A DNA stretch of 64,000 nt from Bartonella machadoae (GTDB taxonomy: Bacteria; Pseudomonadota; Alphaproteobacteria; Rhizobiales; Rhizobiaceae). Made by a program: the position numbers and the translations under genes. The stretch lies in assembly GCF_022559585.1 (NCBI RefSeq), contig NZ_CP087114.1, positions 2,240,501 through 2,304,500 on the forward strand, written 5' to 3'. Positions 26,072-37,180 of the stretch are shown here, in pieces. Each line of letters opens with the position of its first letter. Position 1 is the stretch's first letter. Below the pieces are notes generated by a model that searched no databases, had not been told where the DNA came from, and worked only from the letters and a program-made list of their open reading frames with translations.

Positions 26072-26428
26072 TGTTTTTATCTGCTTTTTCGTAAGTTAAT
26101 CATTGGTACAGCTGTTTAATTGATTTCTTACTATTTTATCAATATGTATTATTTAGAATTTCAAAAATCTAAATATTCTACTTAATAAATTCACTATACA
26201 AAATATAGATTTTTATATTGGCAGATATGAAACAAAATGTATTTAATAATACCACTGGATAAGTTGGACACATCTCAAGAAAATGCCCTGAGTTTCTCAA
26301 ATCCAGTAAAGGTGTATTCTGTCATCAAAAGATGCATTACAACAGAAAAACCAACCCCACAAAAAGCCGAAAGAGGACGTGTAATTTACAAATATAAAGA
26401 TGAAAAAGACTGATCTTTATGAGAAGAC

Positions 26429-28219
26429 TTATTCATGTGCAAATTGCAATTTAGCGAGGTAGGCATAGACGCCGTTTTTTGCAACAAGTTGCGTATGTGT
26501 CCCTTCTTCAACGATTGCCCCTTTATCCATCACCAAGATGCGATCTGCTTTTAAAATTGTTGCTAAGCGGTGCGCAATAACGAGGGTTGTGCGATTTTGC
26601 ATCAATCCTTCTAAAGCTTCTTGCACCAATTTTTCACTGTTTGCATCTAAGGCTGAAGTTGCTTCATCAAGCAGCAGCAGGGGTGCATTTCGCAAAATCG
26701 CTCGGGCAATACCGACACGTTGTTTTTGCCCACCAGAAAGCATTGTCCCGCGCTCTCCAACTTGGGTATCAAAACCCTTTGGTAAGGATTCAATAAATTC
26801 GAGTGCATTGGCTGTTTTCGCCGCAGCAATAATTTGCTCTTCATGGACATTTTCAGTACCAAAAGCAATATTATCACGCAATGTGCCATCAAAAATAGCG
26901 ACCTCTTGGGGAACATAAGAAATGGCACCGCGTAAATCTTGCAAAGAAAGACGATTTGTCTCCACACCATCAAAGCAAATTTTTCCGCTGATTGGATCAT
27001 AAAAACGAAGGATTAAAGAAAAAAGCGTGCTTTTTCCAGCACCAGAAGCACCAACAAAAGCCACCGTTTCACCCGCTTTGATAGAAAAAGAAAGAGAGCG
27101 CAAAACCCTCTCTTCTGGTCTGGAAGGATAACAGAAATCAACTTGATCAAAAACAATTGCGCCTTGGACAGGTTGAGTCAATGGCACAGGAACTGCTGGT
27201 GTTGAAATGGCAGGCTGTTCTTGCAACAATTCGGCAAGCCGTTCAGCAGCACCTGCCGCTTGGATAAGCTCGGCACCAAGTTCCGATAATTGTGCAAAGG
27301 TTGTCGCTCCAAAAACAGCATAGAGAACAAATTGACCTAAAGCGCCTGATGTCATAGTCCCATTCAAGACATCTCGTGAACCAATCCATAAAACAGCAAC
27401 CACACTGCTAAAAACCAGAAAAATCGCAAAACCGGTAAAAAAAGAACGCAAGATTACAGAAGCCCGTGCTGTCTGGAAGGCACGTTCAATCAATTGTGAA
27501 AAATGTGTCGCAACATGCTTTTCAGCAGTAAAAGCTTGCACGGTGCGAATAGCGCTTACCTGTTCGGTTGCCAGCGCATTGGCATCTGCAACACGATCTT
27601 GTGCTGCGCGTGTGCGTGTACGAACCTTACGCCCAAAGATAATCAATGGAATAGCAACAAAGGGAATAGCAAGCAGCACCAGCGCGGATAATTTAGCATT
27701 GGTGATTACCATCATCACGATTGCGCCGATGACCACAATCAGATGGCGTAAAGCGGTAGAAGCAGTGGAGCCAACGGCTAATTTTATTTGTGTTGTATCG
27801 GTAAGCAGCCTTGAAACAAGCTCACCAGAATGAGACTTATCAAAAAAAGCCGGTGAAAGTTTCATAATATGAACAAAAACATCACGCCGTAAATTGGCAA
27901 CGATCCGTTCCCCCAAGGTAATGACGCAATAATAACGGCAGGCGGAGGCAAGTGCGAGAAGCAAAGCTAAGGCAAATAAAATAAAAAAATAAAAATTGAT
28001 ATGACCGTGACTTGAAGTAGAAAAGCCATGATCAAACATTTTACCAATAGCAACGGGCAACGCTAATGTGACAAGGGCAGCAACAGTCAAAGCCAAAAAG
28101 GCAAAGATAAACAACCAGCGATAACGGACAAAATAAGGGCTAAAAATTGCCAGTGAAGACAATGAAGGTTTTGTCGTGGAGGGTTTTGTCGATTTTTCTG
28201 AATGATTGAAAAAATTCAT
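26429..28219 (-). CDS. MsbA-like ABC exporter (fused membrane and ATPase domains)
   Basis: A 596-aa half-transporter. Six transmembrane helices lie in residues ~30-310 (WLFIFAFLALTVAALVTLAL, FVLYAVFGATTF). The nucleotide-binding domain has Walker A GASGAGKST, Q-loop SYVPQEV, signature LSGGQKQR, Walker B LLLLDEATSALD and the H-loop VIAHRL. It works as a homodimer exporting lipids or drugs; the LLRFYDP and D-loop regions match MsbA/LmrA-type exporters, but the substrate cannot be told. It is a single gene, with the divergent rpmE starting 190 bp away. Confidence 0.9.
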   Translation of the reverse strand: MNFFNHSEKSTKPSTTKPSLSSLAIFSPYFVRYRWLFIFAFLALTVAALVTLALPVAIGKMFDHGFSTSSHGHINFYFFILFALALLLALASACRYYCVITLGERIVANLRRDVFVHIMKLSPAFFDKSHSGELVSRLLTDTTQIKLAVGSTASTALRHLIVVIGAIVMMVITNAKLSALVLLAIPFVAIPLIIFGRKVRTRTRAAQDRVADANALATEQVSAIRTVQAFTAEKHVATHFSQLIERAFQTARASVILRSFFTGFAIFLVFSSVVAVLWIGSRDVLNGTMTSGALGQFVLYAVFGATTFAQLSELGAELIQAAGAAERLAELLQEQPAISTPAVPVPLTQPVQGAIVFDQVDFCYPSRPEERVLRSLSFSIKAGETVAFVGASGAGKSTLFSLILRFYDPISGKICFDGVETNRLSLQDLRGAISYVPQEVAIFDGTLRDNIAFGTENVHEEQIIAAAKTANALEFIESLPKGFDTQVGERGTMLSGGQKQRVGIARAILRNAPLLLLDEATSALDANSEKLVQEALEGLMQNRTTLVIAHRLATILKADRILVMDKGAIVEEGTHTQLVAKNGVYAYLAKLQFAHE

Positions 28220-28407
28220 AGGCTTTCGCTCACTTTATGAGGTTATCTATAACTCTTGATGCAATGATGTATCTTGAACACTTGTTTTTTGATGCGTGCT
28301 CAGTTATAGGAGTGGTACTTTAAGCAATTTATCAAAAAGATAACAGAAACGCACTTAAAAAAGTGAAAAAGTGCCATTTCATTTTATAAACGCAAAAGGT
28401 TTACCAC

Positions 28408-28629
28408 ATGAAAGCGAATATTCATCCAGACTATCACAAAATTACCGTTGTTATGACGGATGGCACCCAATATACCACACGCTCCACTTGGGGAAAAGAA
28501 GGTGCTGTCCTTAATCTCGATATTGATCCAACGACCCATCCCGCTTGGACCGGTGGGTCTCAAACCCTTGTAGACCGTGGTGGACGCGTCTCTAAATTCA
28601 AAAATCGTTTTGGAAATCTCGGCTTATAA
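28408..28629 (+). CDS. rpmE: 50S ribosomal protein L31
   Basis: 73 aa, the usual alphaproteobacterial length, beginning [12 protein letters not shown] and ending [14 protein letters not shown]. It lacks the CxxC zinc pair, the zinc-independent form. AAAGG precedes the ATG. An intrinsic terminator lies about 150 bp downstream. Confidence 0.97.
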   Translation: MKANIHPDYHKITVVMTDGTQYTTRSTWGKEGAVLNLDIDPTTHPAWTGGSQTLVDRGGRVSKFKNRFGNLGL

Positions 28630-28776
28630 AAGCCTCCTTTTGATTGTAAACGACTTAACAATTTTCTTGAGACACATGGTTATTCAAAGGGTGAAACCTG
28701 TTATAAACTCTAGAGAGAATGTGTTGTTAGAATTTTTACAATGAAGGTTTTTAAACTTTCTCATAAGTACCAAAAG

Positions 28777-28798
28777 CCCACTTTAAAGTGGGTTTTTT
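28777..28798 (+). terminator. Intrinsic terminator of rpmE
   Basis: CCCACTTTAAAGTGGG followed by six T. Perfect hairpin in the rpmE direction. Confidence 0.85.
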
Positions 28799-29891
28799 GC
28801 ATATTAGAGATAAATAAAAGCTGATAATGTATAAGCAGCAATGATAGGAAAAGAAAAACACCCTCGAAACATGAGAAAAGAGCGCACCCATAACGAGATC
28901 TCAAACACTGAAAGATTGCGATAGGGATAAATCTCCATTGAAAAAAATTGTTTAAGTTTCTTGGCGTGGGTTAGCCATGGAAACACTTCTTTAGCTAGGG
29001 AAATATTTCTTTGCCATTGTGAAATCACTCAAAGAACGTGCAAAGAGAGCAATTGATCACACAAGAGGTCAATCCATTTATAGTCGTGAAAAGAAGGTTA
29101 AAACAAAAGCACTGTTTTATGCACGCTTCCCAATGGTAAAAACGATTGCTTTTTTCTCTTGATAACTATGGGAGCTTTTCATGCCCTTTAAAATGGCAAC
29201 CAACGCTTCTTAGCAAGATGTGACATGCCCCCATATTATGGTAAAAAACAAAATTTTTTTAACGCCTTTTGGCTTCTCACATCTTTTGCACAAGGGGCTG
29301 ATTTGCAATGATAATTTACATTTTGCATGTTAAACGAGCCCCCCGCATATCGTAAGATTCTCTTATCTTAAATCTTCTTATGTACAATCAATCATAATCA
29401 TCCCTTTTCCCGTCATAAGCGGGGCTGTCGTATGGATAAAAAACTCTAAAGAAAGGGGTAAAAATGCCTGTTATGAATCGTCTCAATACCAAGGGCTATC
29501 GCAACATTGGGGGCTGGCAGAGTGTATGATGGTGCTAGCTTGCTAGAAATCGGTACGAGATATAATAAAAATCTATTCCTTATAGGAAAAATCCGTTTTT
29601 TCTCTATAACACATGCTCAAGTGCTATTGAGAAACCATGAGAAATTCCCTTTATATCCTGATTTTAGAGCTGCGTAAGAAAAACACAACAAGCCATCTCA
29701 ACGCTGGCACAACAAGGGCATCAGATACTTCTGAAAAAGTTTTCTTGATCTTAACCAAACCCTAATTTCTTCATTCTCTGTTCATCACGTCACTAAAGAG
29801 AAACCGAATGTCAAGATTTTGCTAAGCCTTCATAAACTTTTGAAAAGTAAAAAAACTCTCATTTTGATTTGTACATCAACGAAGCGCTCTC
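28799..29891. other. Debris region after rpmE
   Basis: A plus-strand open stretch at about 29028-29160 (contains SLKERAKRAIDHTRGQ, KTKALFYARFPMV) ends in a stop and has no start or known family; it may be a gene relic. A 74-codon minus frame at 28804-29028 ends in a hydrophobic segment but is unsupported. An integrase fragment lies at 29464-29545. Nothing else is recognised. Confidence 0.4.
29464..29545 (+). pseudogene. Integrase 5' fragment with leader
   Basis: ATGCCTGTTATGAATCGTCT and the preceding leader (GTAAGATTCTCTTATCTTAA, GTCATAAGCGGGGC, AAAGAAAGGGG) match the integrase family. Homology stops after GTATGATGGTGCTAGCTTGC, about 27 codons in. This is the shortest of the plus-strand copies. 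Confidence 0.7.
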
Positions 29892-30353
29892 TCAATCTAT
29901 TAGCATAATCTCATATCCAGACGGCACTAAACGGAGTAAGAGAGCATCATACCACCAACTCGCATACATGCAGAAAACAGACATAACGCCTTCACCAATC
30001 GCTATTGTTAATACGAACAATAGATAGGCATGATCTTGTGTTTCTTCACGGCGTAGTAAGTAATATCCAAAAGTAAAAAATAAGCACGTTATAGCAAACC
30101 CACCCGCAAAGAAATGTAGTGCAATCTGAATTGGTCTACGAAATAATAACATGGTAAAAAAAATGATAAAAAGCAGTTGTCTTAGGAGAAAAGCTAATAT
30201 TCTCCATATTATTTTAAATATCCACACTAATATTATACGCATTATCTTGAGCGTTTTTCGCATTATTATTAAATAAACGCTCTGTTTTACATCTGGATTT
30301 TTTTCTTCACTGCTTGTCTTTTCAGCAGATATGCCGTCCACAACACCCCCCAT
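29892..30353 (-). CDS. Small unknown membrane protein
   Basis: A 153-aa protein with a polar N-terminus (MGGVVDGISAEKTSSEEKNP) and then at least four hydrophobic segments: IMRIILVWIFKIIWRILAFL, LLFIIFFTMLLF, FFAGGFAITCLFFTFGYYLL and YLLFVLTIAIGEGVMSVFCM. No family is recognised and the ribosome site is weak. It could also start at an internal Met 30 codons later. It lies between two integrase fragments, so it may be an accessory gene or a decaying one. Confidence 0.5.
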   Translation of the reverse strand: MGGVVDGISAEKTSSEEKNPDVKQSVYLIIMRKTLKIMRIILVWIFKIIWRILAFLLRQLLFIIFFTMLLFRRPIQIALHFFAGGFAITCLFFTFGYYLLRREETQDHAYLLFVLTIAIGEGVMSVFCMYASWWYDALLLRLVPSGYEIMLID

Positions 30354-30671
30354 TTTTAAGCCACAATCTTATAAAATAAGTTATTGATAATTATAACATC
30401 ACAAAAGGCAAGAAAAATTTATTCATTTTAACGACAGAATAACTAAGCGCAAATGACTTCTTCTGATGATCAGCAATAGCAGCATGAAAAAGAAAAAGTC
30501 TATAATATCAAACTCTTCAATATAGCAATCACGTTATAATTTCACCAAAAAAACCAATATCCACCTCTAAACTACAGCATAGCATGATACCACCCCATGA
30601 TACCACCATTGATAAATGAACTTTAAAGCAACATCTTCCCTTCCCCCAACTTCTCAACAGCCATTATACTC

Positions 30672-30771
30672 CACCATCTTTACCCTCAGAAGAAGCACAC
30701 CGGCACCATCATAGGCTTTACCAGCCCCCAATGTGCGACAGCCCTTACATTAAGAGATTCATAACAAGCAT
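30672..30771 (-). pseudogene. Integrase 5' fragment (minus strand)
   Basis: Minus-strand remnant: ATGCTTGTTATGAATCTCTT, GCTGTCGCACATTGGGGGCT, GATGGTGCCGG. The leader continues to about 30945 and ends near TATTGATTGATAAAAATCAT, a diverged form of the common edge. Several deletions of one or two bases destroy the frame. Confidence 0.65.
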
Positions 30772-31033
30772 TTTACGCCTTTCTCAATGTTTCCCCCACA
30801 CACCAACCCCGCTTGTGACGTGCAAAAAAATGATTTTCTTTCATTGAATAGAAGAAAGATTGAAATAAGAGGATTTTAAGATAAGAGAATCTCACGATAT
30901 TCGTATCTCTCATTCAATAAGCGAAAAATAAATGATTTTTATCAATCAATATATTGAGAGTGCCGCTAAAGACATCCCACCCTAAGAACATAAACAATAG
31001 CTAGAGAAAAAATTCTGAGAAAACTTTTAAGAC

Positions 31034-31067
31034 AAAAACCTTCCCCATCATTTTTATCATGATGGGG
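31034..31067 (-). terminator. Intrinsic terminator of the fba cluster
   Basis: On the minus strand CCCCATCAT pairs with ATGATGGGG around a 7-nt loop, followed by AAGGTTTTTG. It lies 60 bp beyond the aldolase stop codon. Confidence 0.7.
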
Positions 31068-31126
31068 GCATCACAAACCAAATAGAAACAAACAATTTTT
31101 CTGCGTTCCAGCACAGAACTTAGTTT

Positions 31127-32158
31127 CTAAGCACAAGATTGCTCGTGCTCTTTTGTCCATTGTCCTAAAGCAGCCAAATGGTTCATTCGAGCACGATGAC
31201 AAAAAGCCTTTTGCGCAACAGCAATATTTTCAGCTTTTCCACCCCATGCCTTTAAGGCAGCGGCTTGCAAAGCACGTCCATAAGAAAAGGTCAATTTCCA
31301 AGGCAATGTGCCCAAAGCATTCATAGCAGACAAATGCGCCGTTGCTTCCTGATCAGATTGTCCTCCAGAGAGAAAAGCAATTCCTGGAACAGCAGCAGGG
31401 ACTGTTTGTTTAAGAACCTGAACCGTTTTTTCCGCCACCTCTTCAACAGAAGCTCTGCGGGCATCTTTTCCATCAATCACCATATTGGGTTTTAAAACCA
31501 TACCCTCCAAGCTAACCCGTGCCTCAAACAATTCTTGAAACACCGTCTGTAAGACAGCATGTGTTACCTCAAAGCAGCGTGCAATCGAATGCTGACGCGA
31601 AACCCCATCCATTAGTACTTCCGGTTCAACAATCGGCACAAGTCCAGTTTCTTGACACAAAGCAGCATAACGCGCGAGAGCTTGTGCATTTTGGCGTATT
31701 GCTCCTCTTGTGGGCAAAGCCTGTGCATCAATTGCAATCACCGCCCGCCATTTGGCAAAACGTGCTCCTAAAGCATAATAGTCTTTTAACCGCTCACGAA
31801 GACCATCCAACCCTTCTGTAATCGTTTCCTGAGGAAAAGCAGCCAAGGGTTTAGCCCCACTATCAACTTTAATACCGGGTAAAGCACCCGCCTCACGAAT
31901 AAGATCTGTCAACATTTGCCCAGATGAGGCTTTTTGACGAATGGTTTCATCAAATAAGATGACACCAGAAATGGCACTTTCCATGGCTTCTTTTGCGCTA
32001 AAAAGCATTTCACGATAAGCGCGACGATTCTCTTCATTGGATTCAACACCAATGCTTGCAAAACGCTTTCCAATCGTCGCAGTACTTTCATCAGCAGCCA
32101 AAATACCCTTACCAGCAGTTACCAGAGCAAGTGCTCTCTCTTCAAGACGTTCATTCAT
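31127..32158 (-). CDS. Fructose-bisphosphate aldolase, class I
   Basis: A 343-aa class I (Schiff-base) aldolase: AGKGILAADESTATIGKRF near residue 16, the Lys-containing KWRAVIAI near 138, EPEVLMDG near 178, and GMVLKPNM near residue 220 with the catalytic lysine. It cleaves fructose-1,6-bisphosphate to glyceraldehyde-3-phosphate and dihydroxyacetone phosphate in the cytosol. GAGGAA precedes the ATG. It is last in the minus-strand series tkt, gap, pgk, fba, which joins the pentose phosphate pathway to lower glycolysis; a terminator follows. Often named fbaB or fda in relatives. Confidence 0.95.
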   Translation of the reverse strand: MNERLEERALALVTAGKGILAADESTATIGKRFASIGVESNEENRRAYREMLFSAKEAMESAISGVILFDETIRQKASSGQMLTDLIREAGALPGIKVDSGAKPLAAFPQETITEGLDGLRERLKDYYALGARFAKWRAVIAIDAQALPTRGAIRQNAQALARYAALCQETGLVPIVEPEVLMDGVSRQHSIARCFEVTHAVLQTVFQELFEARVSLEGMVLKPNMVIDGKDARRASVEEVAEKTVQVLKQTVPAAVPGIAFLSGGQSDQEATAHLSAMNALGTLPWKLTFSYGRALQAAALKAWGGKAENIAVAQKAFCHRARMNHLAALGQWTKEHEQSCA

Positions 32159-32266
32159 AAAATATTCCTCATTATTCTGTTTTCACTTCCACAACTGAGC
32201 AGTACAACCTCATGCGCTGAGTCCATCAGTTTACAATTTTCCTTTACATTTTCTCACACCAGCCCT

Positions 32267-33460
32267 TTAATCCTGCATGAGGGCAAGAATACCAGGAAGG
32301 ACTTTTCCTTCCATCCACTCTAAGAAAGCACCTCCAGCTGTTGAAAGATAAGTAAAATCATCAGCAACACCGGCTTGATTGAGGGCAAAAACCGTATCTC
32401 CCCCTCCAGCAATAGAAACCAACTGTCCTGCTAAACTGCATTTTGCTGCATGGCGAGCAACGGCAATCGTTCCTTTATCAAAGGGCGGCATTTCAAAAAC
32501 CCCAAGTGGTCCATTCCACACAAGGGTAGCAGCATCATCAATCACGGCATTAATATTTTCAATAGAGCGTGTCCCAATATCCAAAATCATGCCTTCTTCG
32601 GGAATATCTCCAATATCATAGAGACGATGCGGTGCATTTTTTTCAAAGCGAAATCCAACCATTGCATCAACAGGGAGCAGAATGGTACATTGGCATTGTT
32701 GTGCTTTTTCAATAATTTTTTTCACTGTTTCCATGAGCGCATGTTCACACAGTGACTTTCCAACGCGCACGCCTTTTGCGGCTAGAAAGCTGTTAGCCAT
32801 ACCACCACCGATTACCAAATAATCGACCTTTTCCAGCAAATGATTCAGCACAAACAGCTTACTAGAAACCTTTGCCCCTCCAACCAGTGCAACCACTGGA
32901 CGCGCTGGATGACCAAGCCCCTTTTCTAATGCCTGCAATTCACTTTGCAAGGAACGACCTGCGTAAGAAGGCAATAAATGTGTTATACCCTCCACTGAAG
33001 CATGGGCACGATGAGAGACTGAAAAAGCATCATTCACATAGAGATCACCATGATGGGCTAAGGCTTCAGCAAAAGAACAATCATTTTCTTCTTCCCCTGA
33101 ATGAAAACGCACATTTTCAAGCAGCAAAATACCACCATTTTTCAATGCCTCAATTGCTATCTGTGCTGCTGGACCGATACAATCTGATGCAAAAGCGACC
33201 GGCTGATTCATGATTTTTTCCAGCACTGATGCAACAGGATGGAGAGAAAATTCTGGTTCCACCTTTCCCTTGGGGCGCCCACAATGAGAAAGCAAAATAA
33301 GCTTAGCATCCCGCCTTTGCAATTCTACCAGTGTCTCTTTATGTCGTTTGAGACGCGTCTCATCACAGACCTTACCCTGCGCCATAGGAACATTAAAGTC
33401 GACCCGCACAAGAACACGTTTTCCCGCAACATCAACATCATCAAGTGTACGAAAACCCAT
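32267..33460 (-). CDS. pgk: Phosphoglycerate kinase
   Basis: A 397-aa monomeric enzyme that forms ATP and 3-phosphoglycerate from 1,3-bisphosphoglycerate. The substrate-binding RVDFNVPM is at residues ~19-27, SHCGRPKG at ~58, and the nucleotide-binding C-terminal motif IAGGGDTVFAL near 350. The ATG at 33460 is preferred because AGGGAG is 5 nt upstream; a GTG one codon earlier is possible. Between gap and pgk lies ~355 bp without a gene, so a separate promoter is possible. Confidence 0.97.
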   Translation of the reverse strand: MGFRTLDDVDVAGKRVLVRVDFNVPMAQGKVCDETRLKRHKETLVELQRRDAKLILLSHCGRPKGKVEPEFSLHPVASVLEKIMNQPVAFASDCIGPAAQIAIEALKNGGILLLENVRFHSGEEENDCSFAEALAHHGDLYVNDAFSVSHRAHASVEGITHLLPSYAGRSLQSELQALEKGLGHPARPVVALVGGAKVSSKLFVLNHLLEKVDYLVIGGGMANSFLAAKGVRVGKSLCEHALMETVKKIIEKAQQCQCTILLPVDAMVGFRFEKNAPHRLYDIGDIPEEGMILDIGTRSIENINAVIDDAATLVWNGPLGVFEMPPFDKGTIAVARHAAKCSLAGQLVSIAGGGDTVFALNQAGVADDFTYLSTAGGAFLEWMEGKVLPGILALMQD

Positions 33461-33817
33461 CACCGCTCCCTCTTCACTTGTCGTTGTTCAAAACAAACGC
33501 ACCCGCTCAACTTTTTCTCCAGACAATTTTCTTCCCATCTTCAATTTTTTCTTCCCATCTTCAATGAAAGAAATCCGCATTGGTCTTTTCTCACTGTTTG
33601 TTCCGTTCTCACGCGTTCAAACCTTGTTCTTTCCTGTCAGTCGTGAAAATGACATACAATCATACTGCAACATAGTCTTCGCAGCTGTGTATCTCTTTAT
33701 CGCACAAACAACAGTTACCGAAGACCGTCTCTCCTTGTTCAAAAAACCTACGCCATCATACTCTTTTATAAAACGCAACTTTAATGATTACAACAAAAAG
33801 GACCCGAAGGTCCTCTT

Positions 33818-34825
33818 TTATAGTGTTTTAGCAAAAGCAACTGCCGTATCACTCATGCGGTTAGAAAATCCCCACTCATTATCGTACCAAACCAGTACAC
33901 GACAAAGTTGACCATCGATCACCTTCGTTTGATCATTGTGAAAAATAGCCGAATGCGGATTATGATTAAAATCACAACTGACAAGCTTTTCCTCTGTCGT
34001 ATCTAAAATGCCCTTGAGAGGTCCGCTTGCAGCATTAAAAATAGCTGTATTAATTTCTTCAACTGTTGTGGAGCGCTTAGCCGTAAAGGTCAAATCCACC
34101 ACGGAAACATTAGGGGTTGGTACACGAATCGACACACCATCAAGCAAACCCTTTAATTCCGGCAAGACGAGCCCCACAGCTTTCGCCGCCCCTGTTGAGG
34201 TAGGAATCATCGAAAGAGCAGCAGCACGTGCACGATAAAGATCACGATGCATTGTATCAAGCACAGGTTGATCACCGGTATAAGAATGAATGGTTGTCAT
34301 AAACCCCTTTTCAATACCCACCGTGTTGTGCAAAACTTGCGCAACGGGCGCCAAGCAATTGGTCGTACAAGAAGCATTTGAAACAACACGGTGCTCTTTG
34401 TTCAAAGACTGATGATTAACACCATAGACCACGGTGAGATCAGCACCTTCAGAAGGCGCAGAAACAAGAACACGTTTTGCCCCAGCATTCAAATGAACAC
34501 TTGCTTTATCACGGGCAGTAAAAAGCCCTGTACATTCCAACGCGATATCGATATCCAAAGCTTTCCAAGGCAATTGTGCTGGATCACGCTCTGCCAACAC
34601 CTTTATCATAACACCCTCAACATCAAGGGCATCACCAACAACCTTCACAGATCCCGGAAACCGTCCATGAACTGAATCATAGCGCAACAAATGGGCATTT
34701 GTTTCCACTGATCCCAAATCATTAATAGCCACGACTTCAATATCTTTTCGCCCACTTTCCACAAGTGCACGCAAAATATTACGCCCAATACGACCAAACC
34801 CATTAATTGCCACGCGAACAGCCAT
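33818..34825 (-). CDS. gap: Glyceraldehyde-3-phosphate dehydrogenase
   Basis: 335 aa. NAD-binding [10 protein letters not shown] at residues 7-16, active-site SNASCTTNC near 150 with the nucleophilic Cys, and [12 protein letters not shown] near 314. It catalyses the NAD-dependent phosphorylating oxidation of glyceraldehyde-3-phosphate. AAGGA lies 9 nt before the ATG. The upstream 350 bp contain two partial copies of its own 5' end, which separate it from tkt. Confidence 0.97.
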   Translation of the reverse strand: MAVRVAINGFGRIGRNILRALVESGRKDIEVVAINDLGSVETNAHLLRYDSVHGRFPGSVKVVGDALDVEGVMIKVLAERDPAQLPWKALDIDIALECTGLFTARDKASVHLNAGAKRVLVSAPSEGADLTVVYGVNHQSLNKEHRVVSNASCTTNCLAPVAQVLHNTVGIEKGFMTTIHSYTGDQPVLDTMHRDLYRARAAALSMIPTSTGAAKAVGLVLPELKGLLDGVSIRVPTPNVSVVDLTFTAKRSTTVEEINTAIFNAASGPLKGILDTTEEKLVSCDFNHNPHSAIFHNDQTKVIDGQLCRVLVWYDNEWGFSNRMSDTAVAFAKTL

Positions 34826-34848
34826 TTCACATTTTCCTTGATCAAATT

Positions 34849-35010
34849 TTAGTGCAACATATTTTTGTGTGACACATGGGCATTGGCTTCCACCAATCCC
34901 AAATCATCAACAACCACCACTTCAATATTTTTTCGCCCATTTTCCACAAGTGCAGGCAAAATATTACGCCCAATACAACCAAACCCATTCATTGCCATGC
35001 GAACAGCCAT
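34849..35010 (-). pseudogene. Duplicated gap 5' end, copy 2 (53-codon ORF)
   Basis: A 53-codon ORF starting MAVRMAMNGFGCIGRNILP corresponds to gap codons 1-46, with ~10 substitutions, then leaves homology and stops at a TAA just before the real gap leader. It keeps the Rossmann GxGxxG turn but lacks all catalytic parts. The spacer before it repeats the sequence in front of the real gap gene. Translation is possible as an upstream ORF. Confidence 0.75.
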
Positions 35011-35033
35011 TTCACATTATCCTTGACCAAATT

Positions 35034-35177
35034 TTAGCGCAACACATGGGCATTTGTTTCCACCAATCCCAAATCATCAACAACCACCACTTCAATATTT
35101 TTTCGCCCACTTTCCACAAGTGCAGGCAAAATATTGTGCCCAATACAACCAAACCCATTCATTGCCACACGCATCAT
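35034..35177 (-). pseudogene. Duplicated gap 5' end, copy 3 (overlaps tkt stop)
   Basis: A 47-codon ORF ([20 protein letters not shown]) overlapping the tkt stop as ATGA. This probably marks the ancestral junction, where gap started at the end of tkt. Copies 2 and 3 share changes not present in the real gene ([12 protein letters not shown] in place of [12 protein letters not shown]), so one was copied from the other after the first duplication. Start offsets between copies are 167 and 185 bp. Confidence 0.75.
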
Positions 35178-37180
35178 TTCACATTTTTCTTATGGATCTT
35201 TTCAAGCTCTTTTTCAACAGTCGCAATCACATTCTCACAAGTGATATTGAAATGCGAATAAAGTGTCTCCATTGTTCCACTCGCACCAAACCCGTCCATA
35301 CCGATAAACACGCCCTCACAACCGATAAAACGCTCCCATCCTTGTCGAACAGCAGCTTCAATAGCAATTTTAACAGGTGCATTGCCAATGAGAGCCTGTT
35401 GATAAGAGAGCGATTGCTGTGCAAAGAGTTCAAAACAAGGCACAGAAACAACACGCGTTGGAATACCCTTTTCTTCTAATATTTCATGGGCTTTGACAGC
35501 GATTTGTAGTTCTGAACCGGAAGCAAATAAGGTCACTTGCGCCTCATCACTGGCAGTTAATAACTCATAAGCGCCAAGCATACAGAGATTTTCTTCTTCA
35601 TGCTCTTGACGCAGAAGCGGTAAATTTTGTCTGCTCAAAGCCAAAGTAGAAGGCGTATTGCGTACTTTCAAAGCCAATTGCCAACACTCAGCTGTTTCGA
35701 CAGCATCAGCAGGGCGGAAAACAAAGTGATTGGGCATTGCCCGCAAAGAAGCCAAATGTTCCACGGGTTGATGGGTAGGACCATCCTCACCAAGACCAAT
35801 GGAATCATGGGTCATGACATAAATCACCCGCAATCCCATCAAAGAGGAGAGCCGCATAGCAGGACGCATGTAATCAGAAAAGCATAAAAAGGTTCCACCA
35901 TAAGGAATAAAGCCGCCGTAAAGGGCAAGACCATTCATGATAGCGCCCATGGCATGTTCACGAATTCCATAATGGAGATAGCGTCCTGAAAAATCTTCAG
36001 CAGAAATACTTTTCATCTGACTGCTTTTTGTATTATTAGACCCTGTTAAATCGGCAGAACCACCGATTGTCTCAAGAACAACCCCATTAATGACCTCAAG
36101 CGCCATTTCTGAAGCTTTACGGGTAGCAACAACGGGACGTTCTTCAATAAGTTGCTGTTTATAAGCATCAATAGCGCCATCAAATCCGCCCAACAGATCT
36201 CCCCGCATCAGCCTTTCAAACTCTAACCGTTCTGTAACAGGAAGATTGGCAAATTTTTCTTCCCATTTTTGCCGCTTTTTAGCAGCGTTCAGACCAGCCA
36301 AGCGCCAACTATCGAGAATATCCGCTGGAATAACAAAAGGCTCAGCATCCCACCCTAAAGCGATACGGGTTCCAGCAATTTCTCGCGCCCCCAAAGGTGC
36401 CCCATGAACTTTATTGGTACCCGCTTTACTTGGCGCCCCAAAACCAATGGTTGTTTTACAAGCAATAAAAGTTGGTTTATCAGAATCTCGTGCCGCCTCA
36501 AGAGCACGTGCAATTGCGGCTTGATCATGTCCATTCACTTTGTGTGTATTCCACCCAGAAGCTTTAAAGCGCGCTATCTGATCTGTACTATCAGCAAGAG
36601 ACACCTCTCCATCGATAGAAATATTATTATCGTCCCACAACACGATAAGCTTATTGAGTTTTAAATGCCCCGCAAGAGACAATGCTTCTTGCGATATCCC
36701 TTCCATCAAACATCCATCGCCCACCAACGCATAAGTGTAATGACTAATAAGATCGCCAAAACGGGCATTTTGCAAACGTTCACCAAGAGCCATTCCCACG
36801 GCATTTGCCAACCCCTGCCCCAAGGGTCCAGTGGTTGTTTCGATTCCAGCAACATGGCCATATTCTGGATGCCCAGCAAGTTTTGACCCTAGTTGACGAA
36901 AATTTTTCAAATCTTCAAGGCAAATATCTTCATAACCAGAAAGATAGAGTAAAGCATAAAGCAGCATCGACCCATGCCCAGCCGACAACACGAAACGATC
37001 ACGGTTGGGCCAACGAGGATTTTTAGGATCATGGGCAAGGAATTTTGTATAAAGGACGGTAGCAATATCGGCTGCCCCCATAGGCAAACCAGGATGACCA
37101 GAATTTGCTTTTTCAATCGCATCAATAGCAAGAAAACGGATAGCATTGGCCATCTGATTTTGTTGTTCAGTATTTGTCAT
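35174..37180 (-). CDS. tkt: Transketolase
   Basis: A 668-aa thiamine diphosphate enzyme of the pentose phosphate pathway. Conserved parts: [13 protein letters not shown] near residue 26, VGDGCLMEG with the ThDP-binding GDG ... NN motif near 153-185, the catalytic [10 protein letters not shown] near 405, and [15 protein letters not shown] near 460. Length is typical. It is the first gene of the minus-strand cluster tkt-gap-pgk-fba. The divergent DUF4164 gene starts about 325 bp away, so the shared region should hold its promoter. Confidence 0.97.
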   Translation of the reverse strand: MTNTEQQNQMANAIRFLAIDAIEKANSGHPGLPMGAADIATVLYTKFLAHDPKNPRWPNRDRFVLSAGHGSMLLYALLYLSGYEDICLEDLKNFRQLGSKLAGHPEYGHVAGIETTTGPLGQGLANAVGMALGERLQNARFGDLISHYTYALVGDGCLMEGISQEALSLAGHLKLNKLIVLWDDNNISIDGEVSLADSTDQIARFKASGWNTHKVNGHDQAAIARALEAARDSDKPTFIACKTTIGFGAPSKAGTNKVHGAPLGAREIAGTRIALGWDAEPFVIPADILDSWRLAGLNAAKKRQKWEEKFANLPVTERLEFERLMRGDLLGGFDGAIDAYKQQLIEERPVVATRKASEMALEVINGVVLETIGGSADLTGSNNTKSSQMKSISAEDFSGRYLHYGIREHAMGAIMNGLALYGGFIPYGGTFLCFSDYMRPAMRLSSLMGLRVIYVMTHDSIGLGEDGPTHQPVEHLASLRAMPNHFVFRPADAVETAECWQLALKVRNTPSTLALSRQNLPLLRQEHEEENLCMLGAYELLTASDEAQVTLFASGSELQIAVKAHEILEEKGIPTRVVSVPCFELFAQQSLSYQQALIGNAPVKIAIEAAVRQGWERFIGCEGVFIGMDGFGASGTMETLYSHFNITCENVIATVEKELEKIHKKNVK

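Noticed and set aside
34869..35479. Plus-strand frames across the gap duplications
   Set aside because: Produced by antisense reading of the repeated gap 5' ends and of tkt; the repetition of the protein simply follows the DNA repeat.
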